The position numbers and the translations under genes are program-made. 64,000 nucleotides of DNA. Origin: Bradyrhizobium amphicarpaeae (lineage in GTDB: Bacteria; Pseudomonadota; Alphaproteobacteria; Rhizobiales; Xanthobacteraceae). Within the stretch, counting starts at the first letter, position 1. Each line of letters opens with the position of its first letter. Below the pieces are notes generated by a model that worked only from the letters and a program-made list of their open reading frames with translations, was not told the origin of the DNA and searched no databases. Of the stretch, positions 35,886 through 44,458 are shown one piece after another. Where the stretch lies: positions 1,828,001 through 1,892,000 of the forward strand of contig NZ_CP029426.2 in the NCBI RefSeq assembly GCF_002266435.3, in the 5' to 3' direction.

Positions 35886-36204
35886 GATTGAGGCTTCAAT
35901 GTCCGCACTTCGGGAGAAGCGTAGCTTGTTGTGATGTTGTCATAAACACGTGGCGTTGCCGAGTGCAACTTTCCGGCGGCGCTTCGGCGTGCGATGGTAA
36001 ACCGCAGCCCGTCATCGCAGCCAAATATGTCACGCGTGGGTTGGCGATGTTGCCGAATGTTTCGGCACAAGCTCGTTCCGAGAGTATTTACCCCGCGTCT
36101 CACGGCGACATTGCGCGGCGCGGGTTGGCTCCTGCAGGAGGGCGCGCCCTGTAAGAAGGGTTCGAACGGGACATGTGTGACCTTGGTGCTGGCGGAGGCT
36201 TCCC
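35886..36204. other. Intergenic region without recognised gene
   Basis: The 319-bp gap between the divergent glycosyltransferase and RMD1 genes shows a perfect 5-5-5 palindrome, GTTGC-CGAGT-GCAAC, at 35955-35969 and AT-rich stretches near 35920-35950. It may hold both promoters. No RNA gene recognised. Confidence 0.4.
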
Positions 36205-37044
36205 ATGAACGCCGATCAACTCGCTGTCGGCACGGCGTCGACGTCGCCGAAGCAGGAGGCGGCACCGACCTTGCGGATCCGCGCGCTGATGCTGGGCGAG
36301 CGCATCAACGCGTCCGGGCTTGAACTCGGCCCGCTGGTGTCCTCGACGCCGGCCGCATTCCGCGTCCATGCCGGCCTTGCCGTGATCTTCCGCTACGGCG
36401 TCGTGGTGCTGATCGGCCTGTTGCCCTCGGAGGAGAAGGTGCTGATCGACAGCCTGAAGTCCCGGGTGACCAGCGAGCTCAGCCCGTATGAAGAGGAGAT
36501 CGCGCAGGCGCAGCTCTGCAAGGACGAGAGCGCTGAGGCGATCCAGCCGGGCGGTCCGATCTGCCTCGCCAAATTCTCCGACGAGCGACTGCTGCTGATT
36601 GCGGACGCGCTGGCCAAGAGCACGTCCTTGGCGCGCGACGAGCGGCGCGTCGCGGCGGTGTTCGACGTGATCGAGCCGTTCGCCCGCAGGCTCGCCGAGC
36701 AGGGCCGCACGCCGCCGCGGCGCAAGGGTATCTTGCAACTGATCGGCAATGCGCTTCTGGTGCAGCAGCGCGTTGCCGGCCGCGTCGCCGTGGCCGAGAA
36801 GCCCGACGTGCTCTGGGAGAAGCCCGAGCTCGACCGGCTCTATGGCCGGCTCGAAGACGAGTACGAATTGAAGGAACGTCTCGACACGCTGGAGCGCAAG
36901 CTCGCTGCCGTGTCGGAGACCGCCAACGCGCTGACCGATATCATCGACACCCAGCGCTCGCTGCGTCTCGAGATCGCCGTCGTCGTGCTGATTGTGATCG
37001 AGGTCGCGATCGGTTGCTTCCAGATCCTGTCAGGCACTCACTGA
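36205..37044 (+). CDS. RMD1/DUF155 family membrane protein
   Basis: The 279-residue protein matches the DUF155/RMD1 family known from yeast and mitochondria: GLAVIFRYGVVVLIGLLPSEEKVLIDSLK near residues 57-85, long helices rich in Glu and Arg (LDTLERKLAAVSETANALTDIIDTQRSLRLE), and a single C-terminal membrane helix (IAVVVLIVIEVAIGCFQIL). The C-terminal anchor suggests an inner-membrane protein with its bulk in the cytoplasm. The bacterial role is not known. GGAGG lies before the ATG. It is convergent with the PPDK-like gene, overlapping by 15 bp. Confidence 0.82.
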   Translation: MNADQLAVGTASTSPKQEAAPTLRIRALMLGERINASGLELGPLVSSTPAAFRVHAGLAVIFRYGVVVLIGLLPSEEKVLIDSLKSRVTSELSPYEEEIAQAQLCKDESAEAIQPGGPICLAKFSDERLLLIADALAKSTSLARDERRVAAVFDVIEPFARRLAEQGRTPPRRKGILQLIGNALLVQQRVAGRVAVAEKPDVLWEKPELDRLYGRLEDEYELKERLDTLERKLAAVSETANALTDIIDTQRSLRLEIAVVVLIVIEVAIGCFQILSGTH

Positions 37045-38637
37045 GACGCCGCGGCGCATGCCGGCCTGCGATTGCCATGCCGCAATTTCGGCGAGCTCGG
37101 CCTCCGGCCGCCGCTCCGTCGTCTCGCAACGCCCGAGATGGATCTGCCCGGCATCACCCTCGATCGTGATCCAGTCGCCCTCCGCCAATGCGGCAGCACC
37201 AAGCCGGGCCTGCCGTGCGCCCGGTTCGATCTTCAGCTCGCCGCAGCCGACCACGCATGGCTTGCCCATCTGCCGCGCCACCAGCGCCGCATGCGAGGTT
37301 CGCGCCCCGACCGAGGTGACGATGCCGGCGGCCACCGCGAAGCCCGCGACGTCTGCCGTGCTGGTGTCGGGACGCAGCAGGATGACCGGCTCGCCTGTGG
37401 CCGCAAGGCGTTGGGCGCCCTCGGAATCGAACGCGGCGCGACCGACGCCGATGCCGCCGGAGGCGCCGATGCCGGACGCCGCCGCCGCGCCGGCAGACAC
37501 CAGCGAGATCTCGACCAGCGCGCCGAGGTCGATGCCGGAGAGCCGCGCCAGCGCCTCGTCGGTCGAAATCAATCCTTCATGCACGAGGTCGATCGCGATC
37601 CGCACCGCGGCGCGCGGCGTCCGCTTGGCCGCGCGGGTCTGGAGCATCCAGAGCTTGCCGTTCTCGACCGTGAACTCGACGTCCTGCACGTCGCCGAATT
37701 CACGTTCGAGCCGCTTCAGCACAATGCCGAGCTCGGTCCGGATCGCCGGCAGCGCGCGGGCAATCGCGTCGTCCGTATCGGGCGTGCGGCGGCCGGACAC
37801 GACATCCTCGCCCTGAGCGTCCAGCACGAGATCGATCATCGCGCGGGGCGCGCCGGTCGATGGATCGCGCGAGAATGCCACGCCGGCGCCGGAGGCGAGG
37901 CCGCCATTGCCGAACACCATCGCCTGCACGGTGACGGCGGTGCCTTCGAGGTCGTCGAGTTGCTGGAGCTTGCGGTAGGTCTGAGCCCGTTCGCTCATCC
38001 AGGATTGGTAGACCGCCCGCGCCGCCGCTTCGAGCTGGGCGACCGCATCGTCGAGCCAGCTGTCGGCGCGGTCCTCGACCAGCGCCTGCTCCGCGGCGGC
38101 AAGCCGTTCCAGTGCCTCGCCGTCCAGCTCCCGGTCGCTGGTGGCGCCTTCGGCGTCGACCAGCTCGGTGATGCGCGCAGCGAACGGCGCCGGATCGAGC
38201 CCGAGCACGGTCTCGCCGAAACTCTCCAGGAAGCGCCGCCGGCAATCCCATGCGAGCCGGGGCCGGCCGGTGGCGCGGATCAGGCCGTGCACGGCGTCCG
38301 GCGTGCAGCCGACGTCGAGCACGGTGTCGAGCATGCCCGGCATCGACCGCGCCGCGCCGGACCGCACCGACACCAGAAGCGGCTGCCTGCGGTCACCGTA
38401 GCGCTTTCCGGTCGCGCTCTCCAGGAACGCCAGCCCCTCCTTCAGGCCATTGCGCAGATGCTGCGTGGAATGGGCATGGCCGGCAATGATGTCGGCGCAG
38501 AGCTTGACCGGCAGCACGAAGGCGGGCGGCACCGACAGGCCGAGTGCCGCCATTCGGGCGAGGTTGGCGGCCTTGGCGCCGATCTCTTCGGCAGGCCGCA
38601 GTTCGGTCGCATCAGCGCCGATACGCACGATATGCAT
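37030..38637 (-). CDS. Half-length PPDK-like phosphotransferase
   Basis: The 535-residue product matches the N-terminal half of pyruvate, phosphate dikinase. The ATP-grasp part (about 1-340) has LLVSVRSGAARSMPGMLDTV, GVAFSRDPSTG and DVQDVEFTVENGKLWMLQTR. The swivelling phospho-His domain (about 385-505) has GARTSHAALVARQMGKP with His449. The C-terminal TIM barrel that binds pyruvate and PEP in full PPDK (about 880 residues) is absent. It cannot be a normal PPDK unless a separate barrel exists elsewhere. It starts 11 bp after the upstream gene with GGGGAG before the ATG, so it is the last gene of the xfp operon. Acceptor of the phosphate unknown. Confidence 0.85.
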   Translation of the reverse strand: MHIVRIGADATELRPAEEIGAKAANLARMAALGLSVPPAFVLPVKLCADIIAGHAHSTQHLRNGLKEGLAFLESATGKRYGDRRQPLLVSVRSGAARSMPGMLDTVLDVGCTPDAVHGLIRATGRPRLAWDCRRRFLESFGETVLGLDPAPFAARITELVDAEGATSDRELDGEALERLAAAEQALVEDRADSWLDDAVAQLEAAARAVYQSWMSERAQTYRKLQQLDDLEGTAVTVQAMVFGNGGLASGAGVAFSRDPSTGAPRAMIDLVLDAQGEDVVSGRRTPDTDDAIARALPAIRTELGIVLKRLEREFGDVQDVEFTVENGKLWMLQTRAAKRTPRAAVRIAIDLVHEGLISTDEALARLSGIDLGALVEISLVSAGAAAASGIGASGGIGVGRAAFDSEGAQRLAATGEPVILLRPDTSTADVAGFAVAAGIVTSVGARTSHAALVARQMGKPCVVGCGELKIEPGARQARLGAAALAEGDWITIEGDAGQIHLGRCETTERRPEAELAEIAAWQSQAGMRRGVSVSA

Positions 38638-38648
38638 GGTGGCTCCCC

Positions 38649-40577
38649 TCAAGCTGCCAGATCGATCATGATGTGACGGCGCAACAGATGGCCGAAGGCT
38701 GCGAAGCGGTCGGTGGCTCGTTCGATGGCGCGGGCGAGCTCGATCACCGACAGCGAAGTTGCGACGTCGAAGCCGCCGCGGAAGACCAGAGTGGTCGTGG
38801 CCCGTTCCTTTGTGTCGGCGGCATGTTCGGCGTCGATCAGGCGGGTCACTGCGGCCAGCGCATCCTCGGAATCGATCCGTCGTCCTTCCGGCACGTCCAT
38901 CGCGGCGGCGACGCCGCTGGCGGCGACCTCGGCTGCGGTCACGGCCACCACGCAGAGCTCGGCGAGCGCTGCCAGCAGGGCAGGGTCGGTCCGCTCGGGC
39001 AGCAGCGAGGCGACGAAGGCCGCCTGCTCCAGTTCGTCGATGGCCTCCTCGACGCGGTCGATCAATTGTCCGATCACGGGCCGGGCGTCGAGGCGGTCGA
39101 CCTCCTTGCGGCTTTCGAGCGCGATGCGGTCGGCCTTCCGTTCGATGGCGGCGCAACGCTGCGCCAGCGGCTTGCCGTCAGCGGGCTGGCCGGCGCTCAG
39201 CGCGGCGATATGGCGGGTGATCGCGGTGACGAGATCGTGGGCCAATCCGGTCTGGCGCAGCACGGAGGCGAGCAGGGCCCCATCGACGCGCTCGAGATGC
39301 CGAACCAGATCGGCCTCGATCTGGTCGCGGACTGTCCTGACCGAGCGGCCCGAAAGCAGCGCCTCGGTGGAGGCGCGCAACGCCGCCTTGAGGAAGTCGA
39401 TCGCGGCGCTGCGGCCCAGCGCCTGGTCGAGGCGTTCGCCGAAACCGATCCGCGCGGGCGCGGCGTTCCTGACCGCGGACCCCAGCAACTCGTTGCCGCC
39501 GAGCTCGAGGAAGCCGCGATGGCCGATCCGGTGGCGGGCCGCCCATTCCAGGATGCGCGCCGCATCGTCCTTGGCGACCCAGGTCCGCAGCAGCTTGCGA
39601 GCCTTGTTCCAGTCGATCAGGAAAACCAGCGCGGCCCCGACCGCCGCGAGGAATTCGTTGCGATCGGCGGCGTGATCGGTCTGGTACTGGCCGGTGACGA
39701 GATAGAACGAATTGTCCTCGCCAAGACCCGCGGCGGTGTGACGATCGAGCCCGCTCCATGTCGCCTCGAACTTGTCGAACAGCGAGATGAAGAATTTTGC
39801 CCGCGCCAGGTGCACGTCGGTGTAGGTCACGGTGATCGCGTTCTTCTTCACCGCGATCACGACGACATGGGCGTCGGTGGTGCCGATGTCGTTCTGGATC
39901 AGGAGCCGTCCGCCGGCGCGTGTCGCCATGGTGTCGAGGCCGGGATGGTTGAACTTGAGACCGCGCGTCGCGTTCAGCCCCTTCATGAAGGCCGCAACGG
40001 CGGCGCGGTCCTCGGCATGCAGGCCGAAGACGTGGGCGCCGTCGAGTGCTTCTTCGGAACAGCTGGCCGCCAACCCGTTGAGCTGCTTGTGCAGGTCCAT
40101 CACCAGGCGGTGCAGGCTGTCGCCGGCCGTCTCCGCCACGCCGGTCAGGCGCGCGATTCGCGAGATATCGATCTCGCTTACGGCGTCGAGCAGGCCGGCC
40201 CCGCGGATCGCGTCGAGCCGTGCATTCGCCTTTTTGCCGTCGTCAGGCGCGCCGGCATCGACGGCGCGGATCATGGTCGCGGCGTCGTCCTGAATCTCCT
40301 TCATCAGCTTGGCGAGGTTCGGAGCGGCGAGCCGGTCCTGGCCGATCATGTGAGCGCCGCCGATCAGCGTCGCGATTGCGGCAGGGGCAATGCTCGCGGC
40401 CTGGCTCTCGATGCCGAGGTCGCTCGCGGGCCGGTCCGGCACCCGCGCATGGTGGGCGGCGGCCTGCAACGCGCTCATCCGCACCTTGATGCGGTCGTTG
40501 GCGGCAAGCCCTTCCGCCACCAGCGCCGGCAACAGGATGTCGCCTTGTCCGAGCTCTTCGATGATCTGGGTTTTCAT
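38649..40577 (-). CDS. Unknown protein with PhoU/DUF47-like C-terminus
   Basis: The 642-residue protein is unrecognised over residues 1-400. Its last 220 residues are helical and resemble DUF47/PhoU proteins: three E-x-x-x-D motifs, ERKAD (479-483), EHAAD (584-588) and ERATD (619-623), of the kind that hold a metal cluster. A middle part (about 225-330) has strand-like segments and a TGQYQTD stretch. It lies between ackA (82 bp gap) and the PPDK-like gene (11 bp gap). PhoU-like proteins regulate phosphate uptake and bind phosphate-related ligands, so a role in phosphate or acetyl-phosphate balance is plausible but unproven. Confidence 0.6.
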   Translation of the reverse strand: MKTQIIEELGQGDILLPALVAEGLAANDRIKVRMSALQAAAHHARVPDRPASDLGIESQAASIAPAAIATLIGGAHMIGQDRLAAPNLAKLMKEIQDDAATMIRAVDAGAPDDGKKANARLDAIRGAGLLDAVSEIDISRIARLTGVAETAGDSLHRLVMDLHKQLNGLAASCSEEALDGAHVFGLHAEDRAAVAAFMKGLNATRGLKFNHPGLDTMATRAGGRLLIQNDIGTTDAHVVVIAVKKNAITVTYTDVHLARAKFFISLFDKFEATWSGLDRHTAAGLGEDNSFYLVTGQYQTDHAADRNEFLAAVGAALVFLIDWNKARKLLRTWVAKDDAARILEWAARHRIGHRGFLELGGNELLGSAVRNAAPARIGFGERLDQALGRSAAIDFLKAALRASTEALLSGRSVRTVRDQIEADLVRHLERVDGALLASVLRQTGLAHDLVTAITRHIAALSAGQPADGKPLAQRCAAIERKADRIALESRKEVDRLDARPVIGQLIDRVEEAIDELEQAAFVASLLPERTDPALLAALAELCVVAVTAAEVAASGVAAAMDVPEGRRIDSEDALAAVTRLIDAEHAADTKERATTTLVFRGGFDVATSLSVIELARAIERATDRFAAFGHLLRRHIMIDLAA

Positions 40578-40659
40578 GGTCTGTCCGCGCAACGTTCGAG
40601 ACCGGCACTATGCCGCGAAGTTGCGACACGGCCGTTGCGCCAGATCATTCATGTATCTG

Positions 40660-41856
40660 TCATAAATCTCCGCGCTCGCGCAGCAAGTCGGCGCAGTGGC
40701 GCGCGATGGTGATCTCCTCGTTGGTGCGGATGACGAAGACGTTCACCGTGCTGTTCGCAGCGCCGATGCGCTCGCGCGTCGCGTTGTTCGCGACGGCGTC
40801 GATGCGCACGCCGAGCCAGCCGAGACGTTCGCCGATCTCGCTGCGGATCTCCTTCGCATGCTCGCCGATGCCGCCGGTGAAGACCAGGCAATCCAGCCCA
40901 CCGAGCGTGTTCGCCATCATCGCAACCTGCTGTGCCGCACGGAAGGTGAAGAGATCGACCGCGTCCTGCGCCGCCACCTCGCCGCTCGCAAGCAGCGTGC
41001 GCATATCCGAAGAGAGGCCGGAAACGCCGAGCAGGCCGGATTGGTGATAGAGCAGATGCTGGACGTCCTCGACGGACATCTTCTCCTGTTGCTGCAGATA
41101 GAGCAGCACGCCGGGATCGATCGTGCCGCTCCGCGTGCCCATCACCAGACCGTCGAGCGGCGTCAGCCCCATCGTGGTGTCGACGCTGCGACCGTTGCGG
41201 AGTGCGCAGAGGCTGGCGCCGTTGCCGAGATGCGCGACGACGGTGCGCTTCTCGACGAGCTGCGGCGAGATCTCGGCGAGGCGCCCGGCGACATATTCGA
41301 ACGACAGGCCGTGAAAGCCGTAGCGCCGGATGCCGCGCTCCTCGAAACGTCGCGGGATGGCGAAGCGGCTCGCGGGCGGCGTCATGCCGTGATGGAAGGC
41401 GGTGTCGAAACAGGCGATCTGCGTCAGCTCCGGGCGGATCGCCGAGATGGTGTGCACCGGCGCCAGGCAGCGCGGCTGGTGCAGCGGCGCCAGCGGCGTC
41501 AGCCGCTCCAGCTTGGCACCAACCTCGTCTGTCAGTTCGACCGGGCCGGAATGATCCGGGCCGCCATGGACGATGCGATGGCCAGCGGCGCGCAGGCGAT
41601 GATTGCCGAACTGGTCCTCGATGAAGGCGAGCACGTCGGCGAACAGATGACCGCCGTCCGTGTCCGATGCCGCCCGCTGCTTCTCGAACAGGCTTTCGCC
41701 CGCGGGGCTCTTCACCACGAGGCGGGGCCTCGTCTCGTGCTCGTCGAGCAGGCCGTTGCAAAGCAGGGCCGGCACGGCGGCCGAGATGTCGAACAGGCCG
41801 AACTTGATGCTCGACGAGCCGCTGTTGAGAACGAGGACCGCCTCCGGCTTTGGCAT
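40660..41856 (-). CDS. ackA: Acetate kinase
   Basis: This 398-residue enzyme interconverts acetyl phosphate plus ADP with acetate plus ATP. The ASKHA fold is visible: VLVLNSGSSSIKFGLF at the N-terminus, RIVHGG, YGFHGLSFEYVA, the VVAHLGNGASLCALRNGRSVDTTMG phosphate-binding block and VFTGGIGEHAKEIR. It starts 4 bp after the xfp stop, so the two are one transcript. Phosphoketolase makes acetyl phosphate, which AckA can turn into ATP. All catalytic regions appear intact. Confidence 0.96.
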   Translation of the reverse strand: MPKPEAVLVLNSGSSSIKFGLFDISAAVPALLCNGLLDEHETRPRLVVKSPAGESLFEKQRAASDTDGGHLFADVLAFIEDQFGNHRLRAAGHRIVHGGPDHSGPVELTDEVGAKLERLTPLAPLHQPRCLAPVHTISAIRPELTQIACFDTAFHHGMTPPASRFAIPRRFEERGIRRYGFHGLSFEYVAGRLAEISPQLVEKRTVVAHLGNGASLCALRNGRSVDTTMGLTPLDGLVMGTRSGTIDPGVLLYLQQQEKMSVEDVQHLLYHQSGLLGVSGLSSDMRTLLASGEVAAQDAVDLFTFRAAQQVAMMANTLGGLDCLVFTGGIGEHAKEIRSEIGERLGWLGVRIDAVANNATRERIGAANSTVNVFVIRTNEEITIARHCADLLRERGDL

Positions 41857-41860
41857 GAGG

Positions 41861-44254
41861 TCAACCGGTCCTGCCTGGCCAGGCCCAGTCCCGCACCGCC
41901 GGCATGTCCTCGCCGTGTTCGCGCACGTAGCGCGAATGCTCGCTCAGCGTATCGCGGAACTGCTGCTTCACATGCGCGGCCCTGGTGGCAAGCCCCGGCA
42001 CGCGCTCGATCGCCTCGATCGCGAGGTGGTAGCGGTCGAGCTCGTTGAGCACGACCATGTCGAACGGCGTCGTCGTGGTGCCTTCTTCGATGAAGCCGCG
42101 CACATGCATGCCGGCGTGGTTGGTGCGGTTGTAGGTCAGCCGGTGGATCAGATGGGGATAGCCGTGGTAGGCGAAGATCACCGGCTTGTCGCGCGTGAAC
42201 AGGCCGTCGAAGTCGCGGTCGGAAAGCCCGTGAGGATGCTGGTCCTGCGGTTGCAGCGTCATCAGGTCGACGACGTTGACGACGCGGATCCTGAGATCGG
42301 GCAGGGCTCTGCGCAGCAGGTCCACGGCGGCAAGCGTTTCCAGCGTGGGCACGTCGCCGGCGCAGGCCATCACCACGTCCGGCTCGAGACCTCCGTCTTC
42401 CGTGCCCGCCCACGTCCAGATGCCGATGCCGGCATCGCAATGCGTGGCTGCGTCCTGCATCGACAGCCATTGCGGCGCCGGCTGCTTGCCGGCGACGATA
42501 ACGTTGATGCGGTTGTAGGTGCGCAGGCAGTGATCGGCGATCCACAGCAGCGTGTTGGCATCCGGGGGAAAGTAGATGCGGACGATGTCGGCCTTCTTGT
42601 TGGCGACGAGATCGACGAAGCCGGGGTCCTGATGGCTGAAGCCGTTGTGGTCCTGGCGCCAGACATGCGAGCTCAGCAGATAGTTGAGCGAGGCGATCGG
42701 CCGCCGCCACGGCAGGTGCCGCGTCACCTTCAGCCATTTGGCGTGCTGGTTGAACATGGAATCGACGATGTGGATGAAGGCCTCGTAGCAGGAGAAGAAG
42801 CCGTGCCGTCCGGTGAGCAGGTAGCCCTCGAGCCAGCCCTGGCAAAGATGCTCGCTGAGGACTTCCATGACGCGGCCGTCTTGCGCCAGATGCACGTCGT
42901 AAGGCTCGATCGGCTCCATCCAGACCCGCTCGGTCGCCTCGAACACCGCATCCAGCCGGTTTGACGCGGTTTCGTCCGGGCCCACGATGCGGAAATTGCG
43001 TTCCTTTGCGTTGAGGCGGATGACGTCGCGCAGGAATTTGCCGAGCTCGCGCGTCGCTTCGCCGGTCACGGCGCCGGGCTGCGGCACCTCGACGGCGAAG
43101 CTGCGGAAGTCCGGCAGGTTCAACTCCTTCTTCAAGAGGCCGCCATTGGCATGCGGATTGGCGCCCATGCGCCTGATACCGTCGGGCGCCAGGGCCTGCA
43201 GCTCGGGGATGAGCGCGCCGCTTTCATCGAACAGCTTTTCGGGCTCGTAGCTGCGCATCCAGTCTTCGAGCACCTTGAGGTGCGCCGGATTCTCGCGACA
43301 GCCCGCCACCGGGACTTGATGCGCCCGCCAAAAACCCTCGACCTTTTTGCCGTCGACTTCCTTCGGGCCGGTCCAACCCTTCGGGCTGCGCAGCACGATC
43401 ATCGGCCAGCGCGGCCGCGCGACGATTTTGCGTCCGTCGCGGGCGTGCTGCTGGATCGAGCGGATGCTGGCGAACGCGACGTCGAGCGCGTCCGCCATGG
43501 CCTGGTGCATCAATTTGGGATCGTCGCCCTCGACGAACAGCGGCTCGTGGCCGAGCCCGCGGAACAGATCGCGGATTTCGCCGTCGGGCATCCGTCCGAG
43601 CACGGTCGGGTTGGCGATCTTGTAGCCGTTCAGGTGCAGGATCGGCAGCACCGCGCCGTCATGAGCGGGGTTGAGGAACTTGTTGGAATGCCAGGACGCA
43701 GCCAGCGGGCCGGTCTCGGCCTCGCCATCGCCGACCACGCAGGCGACGATCAGATCAGGATTGTCCAGCGCCGCGCCATAAGCATGCACCAGCGCGTAGC
43801 CGAGTTCGCCGCCCTCGTGGATCGAGCCCGGCGTTTCCGGCGCCGCGTGACTCGGAATGCCGCCGGGGAAGGAGAATTGCCGGAACAGCTTGCGCAATCC
43901 GTCCGCGTCGCGCCCGATGTCGGGATAGATCTCGCTGTAACTGCCTTCCAGATAGGTGTTGGCGACCATGCCCGGCCCGCCATGGCCGGGGCCGCAGACA
44001 TAGAGCACGCTGAGATCGAGCGCGCGGATGACGCGGTTGAGATGGGCGTAGATGAAGTTCAGGCCGGGCGTCGTGCCCCAATGGCCGAGCAGACGCGGCT
44101 TGATGTGCTCGGGGCGCAAGGGCTCGCGCAGCAGCGGATTGTCGAGCAAATAGATTTGCCCGACGGAGAGGTAGTTCGCGGCGCGCCAGTAGCGATCGAG
44201 GAGGTCGAGGTTGCTGCTTGCCGCGGCCGATTGTTGTTGATTTGTCATATTCAT
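41861..44254 (-). CDS. xfp: Xylulose-5-phosphate/fructose-6-phosphate phosphoketolase
   Basis: The 797-residue protein is a TPP enzyme that splits xylulose 5-P or fructose 6-P with phosphate into acetyl-P plus glyceraldehyde 3-P or erythrose 4-P. The N-terminal domain has [33 protein letters not shown] and the TPP site [22 protein letters not shown]. The [14 protein letters not shown] block, [19 protein letters not shown] (the family-conserved His region) and [15 protein letters not shown] follow. Full length. GAAGG precedes the ATG at 44254. A FixK/FNR-type box lies about 90 bp upstream, so low oxygen may induce it. Confidence 0.95.
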   Translation of the reverse strand: MNMTNQQQSAAASSNLDLLDRYWRAANYLSVGQIYLLDNPLLREPLRPEHIKPRLLGHWGTTPGLNFIYAHLNRVIRALDLSVLYVCGPGHGGPGMVANTYLEGSYSEIYPDIGRDADGLRKLFRQFSFPGGIPSHAAPETPGSIHEGGELGYALVHAYGAALDNPDLIVACVVGDGEAETGPLAASWHSNKFLNPAHDGAVLPILHLNGYKIANPTVLGRMPDGEIRDLFRGLGHEPLFVEGDDPKLMHQAMADALDVAFASIRSIQQHARDGRKIVARPRWPMIVLRSPKGWTGPKEVDGKKVEGFWRAHQVPVAGCRENPAHLKVLEDWMRSYEPEKLFDESGALIPELQALAPDGIRRMGANPHANGGLLKKELNLPDFRSFAVEVPQPGAVTGEATRELGKFLRDVIRLNAKERNFRIVGPDETASNRLDAVFEATERVWMEPIEPYDVHLAQDGRVMEVLSEHLCQGWLEGYLLTGRHGFFSCYEAFIHIVDSMFNQHAKWLKVTRHLPWRRPIASLNYLLSSHVWRQDHNGFSHQDPGFVDLVANKKADIVRIYFPPDANTLLWIADHCLRTYNRINVIVAGKQPAPQWLSMQDAATHCDAGIGIWTWAGTEDGGLEPDVVMACAGDVPTLETLAAVDLLRRALPDLRIRVVNVVDLMTLQPQDQHPHGLSDRDFDGLFTRDKPVIFAYHGYPHLIHRLTYNRTNHAGMHVRGFIEEGTTTTPFDMVVLNELDRYHLAIEAIERVPGLATRAAHVKQQFRDTLSEHSRYVREHGEDMPAVRDWAWPGRTG

Positions 44255-44315
44255 GCTGACCTTCACCCGGCGATCGTCACCAACATTGTTCCGCGACGAT
44301 CGATCCCTGGCCGGC

Positions 44316-44357
44316 ATCAAACGAGATCATTGCGACGGGCATGTTGCGTGAGGTCAA
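44316..44357 (-). promoter_or_regulatory. Putative FixK/FNR-activated class II promoter of xfp
   Basis: On the minus strand TTGACCTCACGCAA (44344-44357) fits TTG(A/C)-N6-(T/G)CAA. A TTTGAT -10-like hexamer at 44316-44321 follows after exactly 22 bp, the class II FNR spacing. The predicted start is near 44309, about 55 bases before the ATG. Reading by eye only. Confidence 0.6.
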
Positions 44358-44420
44358 GCGGCCCCGCCCGAAATTTGGGCGGCTACTGTGCATGGGGTTG
44401 TTTTCCCATTTTTCGTTTAT

Positions 44421-44435
44421 GTTCTTGATTTGTTC
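44421..44435 (+). promoter_or_regulatory. LexA (SOS) box, GTTC-N7-GTTC
   Basis: GTTC at 44421-44424 and GTTC at 44432-44435 are separated by TTGATTT. This is the exact alphaproteobacterial LexA operator. It lies 23 bp before the radical SAM gene ATG, where bound LexA would block transcription until DNA damage. Confidence 0.7.
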
Positions 44436-44458
44436 CGCTGTGGTGCTATCTTGGCTTC

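Noticed and set aside
35955..35969. GTTGC-CGAGT-GCAAC palindrome considered as a FixK box
   Set aside because: The spacer between TTGC and GCAA is 5 bp, not 6, so it does not fit the 14-bp FixK/FNR pattern.
38638..39156. N-terminal extension of the PPDK-like frame
   Set aside because: The extension runs through the upstream gene in another frame and is Arg/Gly-rich; the ATG at 38637 with GGGGAG is the proper start.
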